Below are positions 43,900-54,773 of a stretch of DNA of 64,000 nt, piece after piece (the first letter of the stretch is position 1; every line of letters begins with the position of its first letter). A model generated the notes under the pieces. The model made no database searches. It had not been told where the DNA came from and worked only from the letters and a program-made list of their open reading frames with translations. Source of the stretch: Streptomyces sp. NRRL F-4489 (lineage in GTDB: Bacteria > Actinomycetota > Actinomycetes > Streptomycetales > Streptomycetaceae); contig NZ_LLZI01000057.1 in assembly GCF_001509485.1 (NCBI RefSeq), positions 1 to 64,000 of the forward strand. Direction: 5' to 3'. Made by a program: the position numbers and the translations under genes.

Positions 43900-44574
43900 A
43901 TGAACAACTACCCCGGAAGCGGTCTGTACGAGCGGCCGCAGGCCGAGTTCTCCGGCATGCCCGCCGAAGCCCGCTACATCGTTCCGCGCTTCGTCGAGCG
44001 CACCTCGCAGGGCGTGCGCGAGTACGACCCGTACGCGAAGCTCTTCGAGGAGCGGGTGATCTTCCTCGGGGTGCAGATCGACGACGCGTCGGCCAACGAC
44101 GTCATGGCGCAGCTGCTGTGCCTGGAGTCGATGGACCCGGACCGCGACATCTCGGTCTACATCAACAGCCCCGGCGGCTCCTTCACGGCCCTGACGGCGA
44201 TCTACGACACGATGCAGTTCGTCAAGCCCGACATCCAGACGGTCTGCATGGGCCAGGCGGCCTCCGCCGCGGCCGTGCTGCTGGCGGCCGGCACCCCGGG
44301 CAAGCGGATGGCGCTGCCCAACGCCCGGGTCCTGATCCACCAGCCGTACAGCGAGACCGGCCGCGGCCAGGTCTCCGACCTGGAGATCGCCGCCCGCGAG
44401 ATCCAGCGGATGCGCGTCCAGCTGGAGGAGATGCTGGCCAAGCACTCCTCCACCCCGATCGAGAAGATCCGCGAGGACATCGAGCGGGACAAGATCCTGA
44501 CCGCCGAGGAGTCCCTGGCGTACGGTCTGGTCGACCAGATCGTGTCCACCCGGAAGTCCTCCGTCTCCGTCTGA
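43900..44574 (+). CDS. clpP2: ATP-dependent Clp protease proteolytic subunit 2
   Basis: This 224-residue partner of ClpP1 has catalytic Ser in [20 protein letters not shown], His in [15 protein letters not shown] and Asp in [20 protein letters not shown]. The N-terminus [20 protein letters not shown] is characteristic of Streptomyces ClpP2. The ATG at 43900 is chosen by similarity; an in-frame GTG at 43888 is nearer AGGACG and adds four residues. It lies 65 bp after clpP1. Confidence 0.96.
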   Translation: MNNYPGSGLYERPQAEFSGMPAEARYIVPRFVERTSQGVREYDPYAKLFEERVIFLGVQIDDASANDVMAQLLCLESMDPDRDISVYINSPGGSFTALTAIYDTMQFVKPDIQTVCMGQAASAAAVLLAAGTPGKRMALPNARVLIHQPYSETGRGQVSDLEIAAREIQRMRVQLEEMLAKHSSTPIEKIREDIERDKILTAEESLAYGLVDQIVSTRKSSVSV

Positions 44575-44578
44575 CCGC

Positions 44579-44593
44579 GTTCTTCCCGCGAAC
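44579..44593. promoter_or_regulatory. degenerate ClgR-like site upstream of clpX
   Basis: GTTCTTCCCGCGAAC is a GTTC/GAAC dyad. On the minus strand it reads GTTCGC-N5-GAA, so only the first half matches the ClgR motif. It directly follows clpP2. Confidence 0.35.
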
Positions 44594-44628
44594 TTCTCGC
44601 GGACTGCGCGAAATGCGCCGGAGTGTTG

Positions 44629-44666
44629 CCCCCTTGGACCGAGTGAACCGAGTCGGTCCAAGGGGG
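44629..44666 (+). terminator. strong hairpin between clpP2 and clpX
   Basis: A perfect 14-bp stem CCCCCTTGGACCGA / TCGGTCCAAGGGGG has a 10-base loop. It is followed by GCCCG, not a U-run, so it may terminate, stabilise the clpP1P2 transcript, or partly uncouple clpX. Confidence 0.7.
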
Positions 44667-44757
44667 GCCCGTACGGGGGGCCCGGCAAGGTACCGTCGAT
44701 AGGCAAGCACCCGGGTCCGCGGAGCAATGCGGATCCCAGGCGAAGGGGATTCACCTC

Positions 44758-46041
<1,284 letters not shown>

Positions 46042-46063
46042 CCGCGCCCCGCCCGCCCAACCC

Positions 46064-46097
46064 GACCGCCCGGCAGCGCCGTTGCTGCCGGGCGGTC
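46064..46097. terminator. convergent terminator after clpX
   Basis: A perfect 14-bp stem GACCGCCCGGCAGC / GCTGCCGGGCGGTC with a 6-base loop lies between two convergent genes. Confidence 0.85.
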
Positions 46098-46113
46098 GCG
46101 TACGCGGTCGCGG

Positions 46114-47091
46114 TTACTTCTCCTTGCGGACCTCGTTGCGGACCTTGGCGGTGGTCTGGGAGAGCTGTTCGGCGCCGGGGGTGGTGGCGCCGCCGCCGGG
46201 GCCCGGTGCCGCGATCTCCTGCACCACGCCGATGGCGCTGTTGTCGCCCCAGATGCAGGTGGAGGCGGTGACCGGTACGGTCACCCCGCCCTGGGCGACC
46301 TCGATCTTCTGGGTGCGGCACTTCATCACGTCGCCGTCGAAGCCGTCCGGCGAGTACGCGGTGACCGGCGTGACGTCCTCGATCTTGGCGCCGTGGGTGG
46401 ACTTCTTGGTGTTCTCGTCGATCTTGGCGAACATCTGGGTCACGGTGCCCTGCGGGTCGCCGACCTTTCCGTAGACGCCGACCACCTGGAGCAGCATCCC
46501 GCTGTCGTTCTTGTAGTTGCCCAGGACGCCCTTGCTCTCGGTGATGCCGAGCGCCTTGGCCTCCTTGTCGTTGGAGAAGTCCTCGGCACCGGTGCCGCCG
46601 GCGCCGCCGGGCTTCTCGACCTTGCTGAACTGCCCGCTGAGCAGCTTGTCCGGCAGGACCATGGTGTACGGCTTGACCTGGCCGCCGGAGCCGAAGACGA
46701 AGTACGCGCCGACGCCGATGGCCGCGACCACCGCGACCGCGCCGATGATCAGGCCGATCTTCTTGCCGTTGCCGCCGCCGGTCTCCGGGTCGCCCTGCGG
46801 GATCGTCCCGTAGGGGGTCTGCTGGCCGCCGTACGGGGCCTGCTGGCCGTACGGGTCCGGCTGCTGGGGCTGGCCGTAGGGCGCCTGCGCCTGCTGCGGG
46901 AACTGCGCTTGCGGGTACTGCGGCTGGGGTGCCTGCTGGGGGTAGCCGTAGCCCTGCTGCGGAGGGACCTGGCCGCCCTGCGGCGGATAGCCGTAGCCGG
47001 GCTGCGGGGCGGGCGGCTGCGGCTGGCCGTAGGGGCCCGGCTGCGGGGGCTGCTGCCCGTACGGGCCCGGCGGCGGCTGGTTGAAGCTCAT
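46114..47091 (-). CDS. membrane protein with Pro/Gln/Tyr-rich N-terminus, unknown function
   Basis: This 325-residue protein has three parts. Residues 1-105 are low-complexity, with repeated GPYGQ, PQPGYGYP and PYGGQQTPYGT units. One membrane helix follows (KKIGLIIGAVAVVAAIGVGAYFV), then an extracellular domain of about 190 residues (KPYTMVLPDKLLSGQFSKVE; CRTQKIEV and STCIWGD could form a disulfide). This architecture is common in Streptomyces envelope proteins; I do not recognise a family for the outer domain. ATG 47091 begins MSFNQPPPGPYG. It converges on clpX and is divergent from valS. Confidence 0.85.
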   Translation of the reverse strand: MSFNQPPPGPYGQQPPQPGPYGQPQPPAPQPGYGYPPQGGQVPPQQGYGYPQQAPQPQYPQAQFPQQAQAPYGQPQQPDPYGQQAPYGGQQTPYGTIPQGDPETGGGNGKKIGLIIGAVAVVAAIGVGAYFVFGSGGQVKPYTMVLPDKLLSGQFSKVEKPGGAGGTGAEDFSNDKEAKALGITESKGVLGNYKNDSGMLLQVVGVYGKVGDPQGTVTQMFAKIDENTKKSTHGAKIEDVTPVTAYSPDGFDGDVMKCRTQKIEVAQGGVTVPVTASTCIWGDNSAIGVVQEIAAPGPGGGATTPGAEQLSQTTAKVRNEVRKEK

Positions 47092-47246
47092 GGAGCGGTT
47101 CCCCTCGTGACTGCGGTGGCGCCGGGATGCCGGGCGGCACCCGGGCGCCGGGCGTGATGTGATGCGCTCCCGCCATCCTGTACGACGCCGCCGGCGGCCG
47201 GAGCCCCGGGGCCGAAACCGATTCGAAGCCGCGACATCCCCGCCCG

Positions 47247-47259
47247 TACACTGTCGGTC
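47247..47259 (+). promoter_or_regulatory. possible leaderless promoter for valS
   Basis: TACACT (47247-47252) is seven bases upstream of GTG 47260. No Shine-Dalgarno sequence lies in front of the start, and no T-box structure was found. Confidence 0.45.
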
Positions 47260-49908
47260 GTGACCGAGAACACTCAGCAGCCCAAGCACAGCGCCCCCGA
47301 ACTGCCGACTCAGTACACGCCGGCCGATGTAGAGGGGCCGCTGTACGAGCGCTGGGTAGAGCGGGGCTACTTCGAGGCGGACGAGAAGAGCGAGAAGCCG
47401 CCGTACACCATCGTCATCCCCCCGCCGAACGTCACCGGAAGCCTCCACCTGGGCCACGCCTTCGAGCACACGCTGATCGACGCCCTGACCCGCCGCAAGC
47501 GGATGCAGGGCTACGAGACGCTGTGGCAGCCGGGCATGGACCACGCCGGTATCGCCACCCAGAACGTCGTCGAGCGCGAGCTGGCCAAGGAGGGCGTCTC
47601 CCGCCACGACCTCGGCCGGGAGAAGTTCGTCGAGCGGGTCTGGCAGTGGAAGAAGGAGTCCGGCGGCCAGATCTCCGGGCAGATGCGGCGCCTCGGCGAC
47701 GGCGTCGCCTGGTCCCGTGAGCGCTTCACGATGGACGAGGGCCTGTCCAAGGCCGTCCAGACCATCTTCAAGCGGCTCTACGACGACGAGCTGATCTACC
47801 GCGCCGAGCGGATCATCAACTGGTGCCCGCGCTGCCTGACCGCCATCTCCGACATCGAGGTGGAGTACCAGGACGACGACGGCGAGCTGGTCTCCATCCG
47901 CTACGGCGACGGCGACGCCTCGATCGTGGTGGCGACGACCCGCGCCGAGACGATGCTGGGCGACACCGCCGTCGCCGTCCACCCGGACGACGAGCGGTAC
48001 GCGCACCTGGTCGGCACCGAGATCGAGCTGCCGCTGACCGGCCGCCGCATCCCGGTCGTCGCCGACGAGCACGTCGACCCGGAGTTCGGCACCGGCGCCG
48101 TCAAGGTCACCCCCGCCCACGACCCCAACGACTTCGAGATCGGCCGCCGCCACGACCTGGCGAGCCTGGCCGTCCTGGACGAGCGCGGCGTGATCACCGC
48201 GCACGGCCCGTTCCAGGGGCTGGACCGCTTCGAGGCCCGGTCGGCGATCGTCGGCGCGCTGCGCGCCGAGGGCCGGATCGTCGCCGAGAAGCGCCCGTAC
48301 ACCCACTCCGTCGGGCACTGCTCGCGCTGCAAGACCACCATCGAGCCGCGGCTGTCGATGCAGTGGTGGGTCAAGGTCGGCCCGCTGGCCAAGGCGGCCG
48401 GCGACGCGGTCCGCGACGGCAAGGTCGCCATCCACCCCAAGGAGATGGAGTCCCGCTACTTCGGCTGGGTCGACAACCTCCACGACTGGTGCATCTCGCG
48501 CCAGCTGTGGTGGGGCCACCGCATCCCGGTCTGGTACGGCCCGGAGGGCGAGGTCGTCTGCGTCGGCCCGGACGAGGAGCCGCCGGGCGGCGAGGGCTGG
48601 CACCAGGACACCGACGTCCTCGACACGTGGTTCTCGTCCGGCCTGTGGCCGTTCTCCACCCTCGGCTGGCCCGAGCACACCCCGAGCGTCGAGAAGTTCT
48701 ACCCGAACTCCGTCCTGGTCACCGGCTACGACATCCTCTTCTTCTGGGTCGCCCGGATGATGATGTTCGGCCTCTACGCGATGGACGGCACCCCGCCGTT
48801 CCACACCATCGCGCTGCACGGCATGGTCCGCGACCAGTTCGGCAAGAAGATGTCGAAGTCCTTCGGCAACGCGGTCAACCCGCTCGACTGGATGGACACC
48901 TACGGCTCCGACGCGGTCCGCTTCACCCTGGCCCGCGGCGCCAACCCCGGTGTCGACGTCCCGATCGGCGAGGACTGGGTCCAGGGCTCCCGCAACTTCG
49001 CCAACAAGATCTGGAACGCCACCCGCTTCGCGCTGATGAACGGCGCGACGGTGGACGGCGGCCTCCCGGCGGCCGATCAGCTGTCGGCGGCCGACCGCTG
49101 GATCCTCTCCCGGCTGAACGCGGTCGTCGCCGAGGTCGACGCGTACTACGACGACTACCAGTTCGCCAAGCTGTCGGACACCCTCTTCCACTTCGCCTGG
49201 GACGAGGTCTTCGACTGGTACGTGGAGCTGTCCAAGACCACCTTCCAGGCCGGCGGCCCGGCCGCGGACGCCTCGCGCCGGGTCCTCGGCGAGGTCCTCG
49301 ACGTCACGCTGCGGCTGCTGCACCCGGTCGTCCCGTTCGTCACCGAGGCGCTGTGGACGGCGCTGACCGGCGGCGAGTCGATCGTTATCGCGCAGTGGCC
49401 GACCGCGGTGTCCGTTCCCGGTGCCGACGCGCCGGGCGGTTTCCGGGACGCGGCGGCCGAGCGGGAGATCGAGACCGTCCAGCAGGTCGTCACCGAGGTC
49501 CGCCGGTTCCGCTCCGACCAGGGCCTCCAGCCCGGTCAGAAGGTCCCGGCGCGGCTGGAGCTGGCCGGTACGCCGCTGGCGCCGCACGAGACCGCGATGC
49601 GGTCGCTGCTGCGCCTGACGCCGGCCGGTGAGGACTTCACCGCCACCGCGTCCCTGCCGGTCGCCGGCGCCACCGTCGCACTGGACCTCTCCGGCGCGAT
49701 CGACGTCGAGGCGGAGCGCAAGCGGCTGGCGAAGGACCTGGCGGCGGCCGAGAAGGAGCTGGCGCAGACCACCGCCAAGCTCGGCAACGAGGCGTTCCTC
49801 GCCAAGGCCCCCGAGCAGGTCAAGGAGAAGATCCGGACCCGCAAGGCGGCCGCCGAGGCCGATATCGAGCGGATCAGCGCGCAGCTGGCGGCTCTGCCCA
49901 CGGCATAG
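47260..49908 (+). CDS. valS: valyl-tRNA synthetase
   Basis: This 882-residue class I synthetase charges tRNA-Val and edits mischarged Thr. HLGHA (HIGH motif) occurs in [19 protein letters not shown]. The editing domain holds [29 protein letters not shown] is the KMSKS motif and [11 protein letters not shown] is family-typical. The anticodon-binding helices follow, and a C-terminal coiled coil (about 810-875, Ala/Lys/Glu-rich) ends the chain. The last 35 bases overlap the 3' end of the oppositely transcribed membrane protein gene. Confidence 0.98.
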   Translation: MTENTQQPKHSAPELPTQYTPADVEGPLYERWVERGYFEADEKSEKPPYTIVIPPPNVTGSLHLGHAFEHTLIDALTRRKRMQGYETLWQPGMDHAGIATQNVVERELAKEGVSRHDLGREKFVERVWQWKKESGGQISGQMRRLGDGVAWSRERFTMDEGLSKAVQTIFKRLYDDELIYRAERIINWCPRCLTAISDIEVEYQDDDGELVSIRYGDGDASIVVATTRAETMLGDTAVAVHPDDERYAHLVGTEIELPLTGRRIPVVADEHVDPEFGTGAVKVTPAHDPNDFEIGRRHDLASLAVLDERGVITAHGPFQGLDRFEARSAIVGALRAEGRIVAEKRPYTHSVGHCSRCKTTIEPRLSMQWWVKVGPLAKAAGDAVRDGKVAIHPKEMESRYFGWVDNLHDWCISRQLWWGHRIPVWYGPEGEVVCVGPDEEPPGGEGWHQDTDVLDTWFSSGLWPFSTLGWPEHTPSVEKFYPNSVLVTGYDILFFWVARMMMFGLYAMDGTPPFHTIALHGMVRDQFGKKMSKSFGNAVNPLDWMDTYGSDAVRFTLARGANPGVDVPIGEDWVQGSRNFANKIWNATRFALMNGATVDGGLPAADQLSAADRWILSRLNAVVAEVDAYYDDYQFAKLSDTLFHFAWDEVFDWYVELSKTTFQAGGPAADASRRVLGEVLDVTLRLLHPVVPFVTEALWTALTGGESIVIAQWPTAVSVPGADAPGGFRDAAAEREIETVQQVVTEVRRFRSDQGLQPGQKVPARLELAGTPLAPHETAMRSLLRLTPAGEDFTATASLPVAGATVALDLSGAIDVEAERKRLAKDLAAAEKELAQTTAKLGNEAFLAKAPEQVKEKIRTRKAAAEADIERISAQLAALPTA

Positions 49909-51097
49909 CCGGCGGCTCCGGCCAGGCGCCGGACCCCGCGGACCCCACCGCAGGCCCCTCGTCCGTACGGGCGGGGGGCCTGCGGCGTCCCCGGCGGCCG
50001 CCGCGGTCGCCGCGCTCCCGCACCGGCCACAGCAGCACGTACGCGGTGGAGGCGGCGACGAACGCCAGCCGGATCAGGCCCCGCGCGGAGTCGTCCGGGA
50101 CGGCGAAGACACTGCCGTAGAGGACCAGCAGCGCCAGCCAGCTCCACCAGGGCACCAGGCGGCGCTGGCCGATGACGTCCCACAGCAGCGTGCCCAGCAG
50201 CACCGACGCGGTGTAGTAGGTGTAGACGCTGGGGTCCAGCACGATCCGGGCGTTGGCGCCGAGCAGCACCACCGCGGCCCAGCGGCCCCGCCAGACGGCT
50301 ATCCCGCCCAGCAGCAGGCCGAGCGCGAACTGCGCGGGCCGGTCCCAGCCGGGGGTCTCCGGATCGTCGATGCCCAGCCAGCGCAGCGCGGACGCCGGGT
50401 GGTTGGGGATGGCGAACTTGGCGGCGGCGAAGGACTGGCTGTCGCTGAGGAAGAACGGCAGCCAGGCGACCGCGACCAGCCCCGCGCACCACAGCCCGGC
50501 CTTGAGCCACTGGTGCCGGGGGAGCGCCAGCAGCAGCGGGACGAAGGCCAGCGCGGTCGGTTTGGAGTCCATCGCCAGGGCCAGGAACGCGCCGGTCAGC
50601 GCGGCGTTCCTGCGGGTCACCGCGCGCACCGCGAGGGTGGTGAAGAACAGCGCCAGGACGTCGTCGAGGTGCCCGAAGCGCACCGCGACCTCGATCCACA
50701 TCGGGATGAACGCCAGGCCGGCGATCAGCACCCGCTGGCGCAGCCGCTGGTGGTTGGTGCCGGTGCCCAGGAAGTGGTGGGCCGCGCTGCGGCCGGCCAG
50801 CACCAGGATGACCAGGCCCAGCGCGGACATCAGCGCCGCGGCGAGGAACTGGCCGGTCTGCTCCGGGAAGGGGTTGAACAGCCCGGCGGTCAGGAAGCTG
50901 ACCGGGCCCATCTGGAGCTCGGGGTGGTGCGCGTAGAGGTTGAGGCCGCCGGTGCCGCCCCCGCCCTGGTAGATGAGCTCCCCGCCGGTGCGGAGGTAGT
51001 GCCAGGAGAACCCGCCGTGCGGTTCGACGACCGCGAACCACAGCACGGTCCAGGCGGTGAGCAGCACCAAGTGCATCCGCTGACTGATTGCCGGCAC
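49874..51097 (-). CDS. GT87/DUF2029-like polytopic membrane glycosyltransferase
   Basis: This 407-residue protein has about ten hydrophobic segments. Landmarks include [58 protein letters not shown] and [20 protein letters not shown]. The acidic loop after the first helices and the overall plan resemble polyprenyl-phosphate-sugar-dependent (GT-C) mannosyltransferases, but a diagnostic active site is not clear. The C-terminal 50 residues are Arg/Gly/Pro-rich. GTG 51097 is used, with AGGAG upstream; ATG 51076 is an alternative. It overlaps the valS end on the other strand. Confidence 0.7.
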   Translation of the reverse strand: MPAISQRMHLVLLTAWTVLWFAVVEPHGGFSWHYLRTGGELIYQGGGGTGGLNLYAHHPELQMGPVSFLTAGLFNPFPEQTGQFLAAALMSALGLVILVLAGRSAAHHFLGTGTNHQRLRQRVLIAGLAFIPMWIEVAVRFGHLDDVLALFFTTLAVRAVTRRNAALTGAFLALAMDSKPTALAFVPLLLALPRHQWLKAGLWCAGLVAVAWLPFFLSDSQSFAAAKFAIPNHPASALRWLGIDDPETPGWDRPAQFALGLLLGGIAVWRGRWAAVVLLGANARIVLDPSVYTYYTASVLLGTLLWDVIGQRRLVPWWSWLALLVLYGSVFAVPDDSARGLIRLAFVAASTAYVLLWPVRERGDRGGRRGRRRPPARTDEGPAVGSAGSGAWPEPPAMPWAEPPAAR

Positions 51098-51340
51098 CCC
51101 TGATCAGCTCCTGCTTTCCCGACGTGTGCGGTGTTGTCCGTCCGGGGGCGTGCACACCCCGCCGACCAAGAGGGCACCGGAGGGCGGAAAGGTTGTCCGG
51201 TCCGGTGGACGGATGGCTCACACCGCGCCGCGGTGTGCTTCTCATGACGCTCTCATGAACGCGAGGCACGGTGGACCGGAATGCCGGAGTTCCGGCGGAA
51301 ACACCTGTCAGGTCCGTCCTGCGCCCCGAGGAGCCGCGCC

Positions 51341-52789
51341 ATGAACAAACCCCTGCGACGGGTCTCGGTCTTCTGCCTGGCACTCGTCCTGGCGCTGATG
51401 GGCTGGGCCACCTGGATCCAGGGCGCCAAGGCCAGCGACTACCAGGACGACCCGCACAACCCGCGGGTGAACATCGCCAAGTACTCCGCGCCGCTGGGGA
51501 ACATCCTCGTGGACGGCGAGCCGGTCACCGGCTCCGCGCCCACCTCCTCCACCCTCAAGTACAAGCGCACCTACAAGGACGGCCCGCTCTACGCCCCGGT
51601 CACCGGCTTCTCGTCCCAGATCTTCGGCAGCACCCAGCTGGAGAGCCTCTACGGCGGCCTGATGGACGGCAGCGACAGCCGCCTCCAGTCGCCCGCCGGC
51701 GCCCTGCTGCACGAGCGCCCCAAGGGCGGCGACGTGGCCACCACCATCGACGCCAAGGTGCAGAAGGCCGGTTACGACGCGCTCGGCGGCAAGACCGGCG
51801 CGGCCATCGCGCTGGACCCGGCGACCGGCCGGATCCTGGGCATGGTCAGCACCCCGTCGTACGACCCGGGGGCGTTCGCCGGATCGTCCACCGCCGACCA
51901 GAAGGCGTGGCAGGCGCTGTCCCGGGACGGCCGGCAGCCGAACCTCAACCGCGCGCTGCGCCAGCCGCTGCCGCCCGGCTCCACCTTCAAGCTGGTGGTC
52001 GCCGCCGCGGCGCTGGAGAACGGCCTGTACTCCTCGGTGGACCAGCCCACCGCCAGCCCCGACCCGTACACCCTGCCCCACACCCGCACCCAGCTGACCA
52101 ACGAGGAGACCTCGGCGCCCTGCGAGAACGCCACCATCCGCACCGCGCTCCAGTACTCCTGCAACACCGTCTTCGCCAAGATGGCGGTGGACCTGGGCAA
52201 GGACAAGGTGGCCGCGCAGGCCGAGAAGTTCGGCTTCAACGACGCCAGGCTGGACGTCCCGGTGCGCGCCGCCAAGAGCGTGTACCCGTCCGACATGGAC
52301 CAGGCGCAGACCGCGCTGTCCGGCATCGGCCAGTTCAACGACCAGGCCACCCCGCTCCAGATGGCGATGGTCGCCTCGGCGATCGCCAACGGGGGCGATC
52401 TGAAGACCCCGCAGCTGGTCGACAAGCTCACCGACGGCGGCGGCAACACCGTCCAGCAGAACAGCCCGACGACGTACCGCAAGGTGATGTCGGCGCGCAC
52501 CGCCGAGCAGCTGCGGTCGGCGATGCAGACCGTTGTGGAGAAGGGCACCGGCTCGAACGCGAAGATCGACGGGGTGACGGTCGGCGGCAAGACCGGCACC
52601 GCGCAGCACGGCGTCGACAACAGCGGCACCCCGTACGCGTGGTTCGTCTCGTACGCGGATGACGGCAAGGGGCACCGGGTCGCGGTGGCGGTGATGGTCG
52701 AGGACGGGCACGCGGCCCGCAACGAGGTCTCCGGCAACGGGCTGGCGGCGCCGATCGCCAAGGCGATGATGCGGGCCGCGCTGTCCTGA
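51341..52789 (+). CDS. class B penicillin-binding protein, PBPA-like transpeptidase
   Basis: This 482-residue protein has an N-terminal membrane anchor (VFCLALVLALMGWATWIQ), a short pedestal and a transpeptidase domain. The active-site motifs are SxxK at 214-217 (STFK), SxN at 273-275 (SCN) and KTGT near residue 420. Length and the NPRN-like DPHNPRVNI start match the actinobacterial PbpA group, which cross-links peptidoglycan and normally sits beside an FtsW/RodA gene. Here it stands between a membrane protein and folC. A second class B PBP with its RodA partner lies 6 kb downstream. ATG 51341 follows GAGGAG. Confidence 0.92.
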   Translation: MNKPLRRVSVFCLALVLALMGWATWIQGAKASDYQDDPHNPRVNIAKYSAPLGNILVDGEPVTGSAPTSSTLKYKRTYKDGPLYAPVTGFSSQIFGSTQLESLYGGLMDGSDSRLQSPAGALLHERPKGGDVATTIDAKVQKAGYDALGGKTGAAIALDPATGRILGMVSTPSYDPGAFAGSSTADQKAWQALSRDGRQPNLNRALRQPLPPGSTFKLVVAAAALENGLYSSVDQPTASPDPYTLPHTRTQLTNEETSAPCENATIRTALQYSCNTVFAKMAVDLGKDKVAAQAEKFGFNDARLDVPVRAAKSVYPSDMDQAQTALSGIGQFNDQATPLQMAMVASAIANGGDLKTPQLVDKLTDGGGNTVQQNSPTTYRKVMSARTAEQLRSAMQTVVEKGTGSNAKIDGVTVGGKTGTAQHGVDNSGTPYAWFVSYADDGKGHRVAVAVMVEDGHAARNEVSGNGLAAPIAKAMMRAALS

Positions 52790-52871
52790 CCGGCGCCGGG
52801 GCCGCGGCCGGGGCGGGGCCCGGCGGCGAGGGGCGCGGGGGCGGCGCAGGCCCGTTGTCGGTGGCGGCTCG

Positions 52872-52884
52872 TAGACTGGTCGTC
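52872..52884 (+). promoter_or_regulatory. possible leaderless promoter for folC
   Basis: TAGACT (52872-52877) lies seven bases before GTG 52885 without a ribosome site. The arrangement matches that before valS. Confidence 0.4.
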
Positions 52885-54411
52885 GTGAGCGAGCGCCCCC
52901 AGAACGACGACCCCGACCCGACCCCCGACCCGGCCGACGCCTTCGACGACCTCGTCGAGGCCGAGACCGACCGGGACCCCGACCTCGCGGTGATCGAGGC
53001 CGGCAGCCGGACCCTGCGCGCCCAGGCCGGCCCGCCGCAGGGGGACCAGATCCCGGCCCGGCCCGCCGACCCGGAGGTCGACCGCGCGCTGCGCGCCGTC
53101 GAGGAGGAGCTGGGCGGCCGCTGGGGTGAGACCAAGCTCGACCCGTCGACCGCGCGCATCGCCGCGCTCATGGACATCCTCGGCTCCCCGCAGCGCGCCT
53201 ACCCCTCCATCCACATCACGGGGACGAACGGCAAGACCAGCACGGCCCGCATGATCGAGGCCCTGCTCGGCGCCTTCGACCTGCGCACCGGCCGCTACAC
53301 CAGCCCGCACGTCCAGTCCGTCACCGAGCGGATCAGCCTGGACGGCGCCCCGATCTCCGCCGAGCGCTTCATCGAGACGTATCGGGACATCGCCCCGTAC
53401 GTCGAGATGACCGACGCGCAGCAGGAGCACCGGCTCTCCTTCTTCGAGGTCCTCACCGCGATGGCGTACGCCGCGTTCGCCGACGCCCCGGTGGACGTCG
53501 CGGTGGTCGAGGTCGGCATGGGCGGCACCTGGGACGCCACCAACGTCATCGACGGCGACGTCGCCGTGATCACCCCCATCTCGCTCGACCACACCGACCG
53601 GCTCGGCGAGACGCCCGAGCAGATCGCCGTCGAGAAGTCCGGGATCATCAAGAAGGACGCCACGGTCGTACTGGCCCAGCAGCCGGTGGAGGCCGCCTCG
53701 GTGATGCTCAAGCGCGCCGTGGAGGTGGACGCCACGGTCGCCCGCGAGGGCATGGAGTTCGGGGTGCTCTCCCGCGAGGTGGCGGTCGGCGGCCAGATGC
53801 TGACGCTGCGCGGCCTGGGCGGCGAGTACCCGGAGATCTTCCTCCCGCTGCACGGCGCCCACCAGGCGCACAACGCCGCGGTCGCGCTCGCCGCCGTCGA
53901 GGCGTTCTTCGGCATCGGCGCCGGCCACGCCCGCACCCTCGACATCGACACCATCCGCACCGCGTTCGCCTCGGTCTCCTCGCCCGGCCGGATGGAGGTC
54001 GTCCGGCGCAGCCCGACGGTCGTCCTGGACGCCGCGCACAATCCGGGCGGCGCCCGGGCGGCGGCCGAGACGGTCACCGAGGCGTTCGGTTTCAGCCGGC
54101 TGATCGGCGTGGTCGGCGCCAGCGACGACAAGGACGTCCGCGGCGTCCTGGAGGCGTTCGAGCCGATCTTCGCCGAGGTCGTGGTGACGCGTAACTCCAG
54201 CGCCCGCGCGATGGATCCGGACGCACTCGCCGCCGTCGCCGTGGAGATCTTCGGCGCCGAGCGCGTCCAGGTCGAGCCCCGGCTGGACGACGCGCTGGAG
54301 GCCGCGATCACCCTCGCCGAGGAGGAGGGCGAGTACGCCGGCGCCGGCGTCCTGGTGACCGGCTCGGTGATCACGGTCGGCGAGGCCCGCCTGCTCCTGG
54401 GAAGGAACTGA
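52885..54411 (+). CDS. folC: folylpolyglutamate synthase / dihydrofolate synthase
   Basis: This 508-residue Mur-ligase-type enzyme adds glutamate to folates (and to dihydropteroate in bifunctional members). A 65-residue acidic, Pro-rich extension precedes the catalytic core. The P-loop is HITGTNGKTSTARMIEAL. YTSPHVQSVTERI, VVEVGMGGTWDATNVI, ITPISLDHTDRLGETPEQIA and VLDAAHNPGGARAAAE are the family signatures. The stop is 3 bp from the next gene, with which it forms an operon. Confidence 0.95.
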   Translation: MSERPQNDDPDPTPDPADAFDDLVEAETDRDPDLAVIEAGSRTLRAQAGPPQGDQIPARPADPEVDRALRAVEEELGGRWGETKLDPSTARIAALMDILGSPQRAYPSIHITGTNGKTSTARMIEALLGAFDLRTGRYTSPHVQSVTERISLDGAPISAERFIETYRDIAPYVEMTDAQQEHRLSFFEVLTAMAYAAFADAPVDVAVVEVGMGGTWDATNVIDGDVAVITPISLDHTDRLGETPEQIAVEKSGIIKKDATVVLAQQPVEAASVMLKRAVEVDATVAREGMEFGVLSREVAVGGQMLTLRGLGGEYPEIFLPLHGAHQAHNAAVALAAVEAFFGIGAGHARTLDIDTIRTAFASVSSPGRMEVVRRSPTVVLDAAHNPGGARAAAETVTEAFGFSRLIGVVGASDDKDVRGVLEAFEPIFAEVVVTRNSSARAMDPDALAAVAVEIFGAERVQVEPRLDDALEAAITLAEEEGEYAGAGVLVTGSVITVGEARLLLGRN

Positions 54412-54414
54412 TCC

Positions 54415-54738
54415 ATGCGCACGCTGTGTGCCTCCACCCTGATAGGCGAGTTCTTCGTGATCGGCTTCGCCGGCCTGGTCGCCATGCAGCTCACCGATAT
54501 TCCGCGCACGACGATCTGGATCGTCAGCGGCGTCGCCATGCTCCTGAGCATCCTGCTCTGCGGCATGCTCAGCCGTCCCGGCGGCGTGCAGTTGGGCTGG
54601 GCGCTCCAGGTCGCCCTGATCGCCAGCGGGGTGGTCGTGCCCACGATGTACTTCCTCGGCGCGGTGTTCGCGGCGCTTTGGTGGGCGTCGGTGCACTTTG
54701 GTCGCAAAGTCGACGCCATTAAGGCCGCGAGGGCCTGA
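54415..54738 (+). CDS. DUF4233 membrane protein
   Basis: This 107-residue protein has four membrane segments: TLIGEFFVIGFAGLVAMQL, IWIVSGVAMLLSILLCGML, WALQVALIASGVVVPTMYFL and an amphipathic end AALWWASVHFGRKVD. It matches DUF4233, whose gene regularly follows folC in actinobacteria. The start is 3 bp after the folC stop, so translation is coupled. The biochemical role is unknown. Confidence 0.9.
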   Translation: MRTLCASTLIGEFFVIGFAGLVAMQLTDIPRTTIWIVSGVAMLLSILLCGMLSRPGGVQLGWALQVALIASGVVVPTMYFLGAVFAALWWASVHFGRKVDAIKAARA

Positions 54739-54773
54739 GCCCTCCCACGTTGTCGGCTTCCCCGCCGCGGGGG

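Noticed and set aside
47092..47259. T-box or other riboswitch upstream of valS
   Set aside because: No specifier-loop or antiterminator pattern is visible, and the TACACT box lies seven bases from the start, leaving no room for a leader.
46114..49587. A very long minus-strand open frame running from the Pro/Gln-rich protein through most of valS
   Set aside because: It is the GC-rich antisense shadow of valS. Only the part from ATG 47091 downwards has protein-like composition, a membrane helix and a start context.
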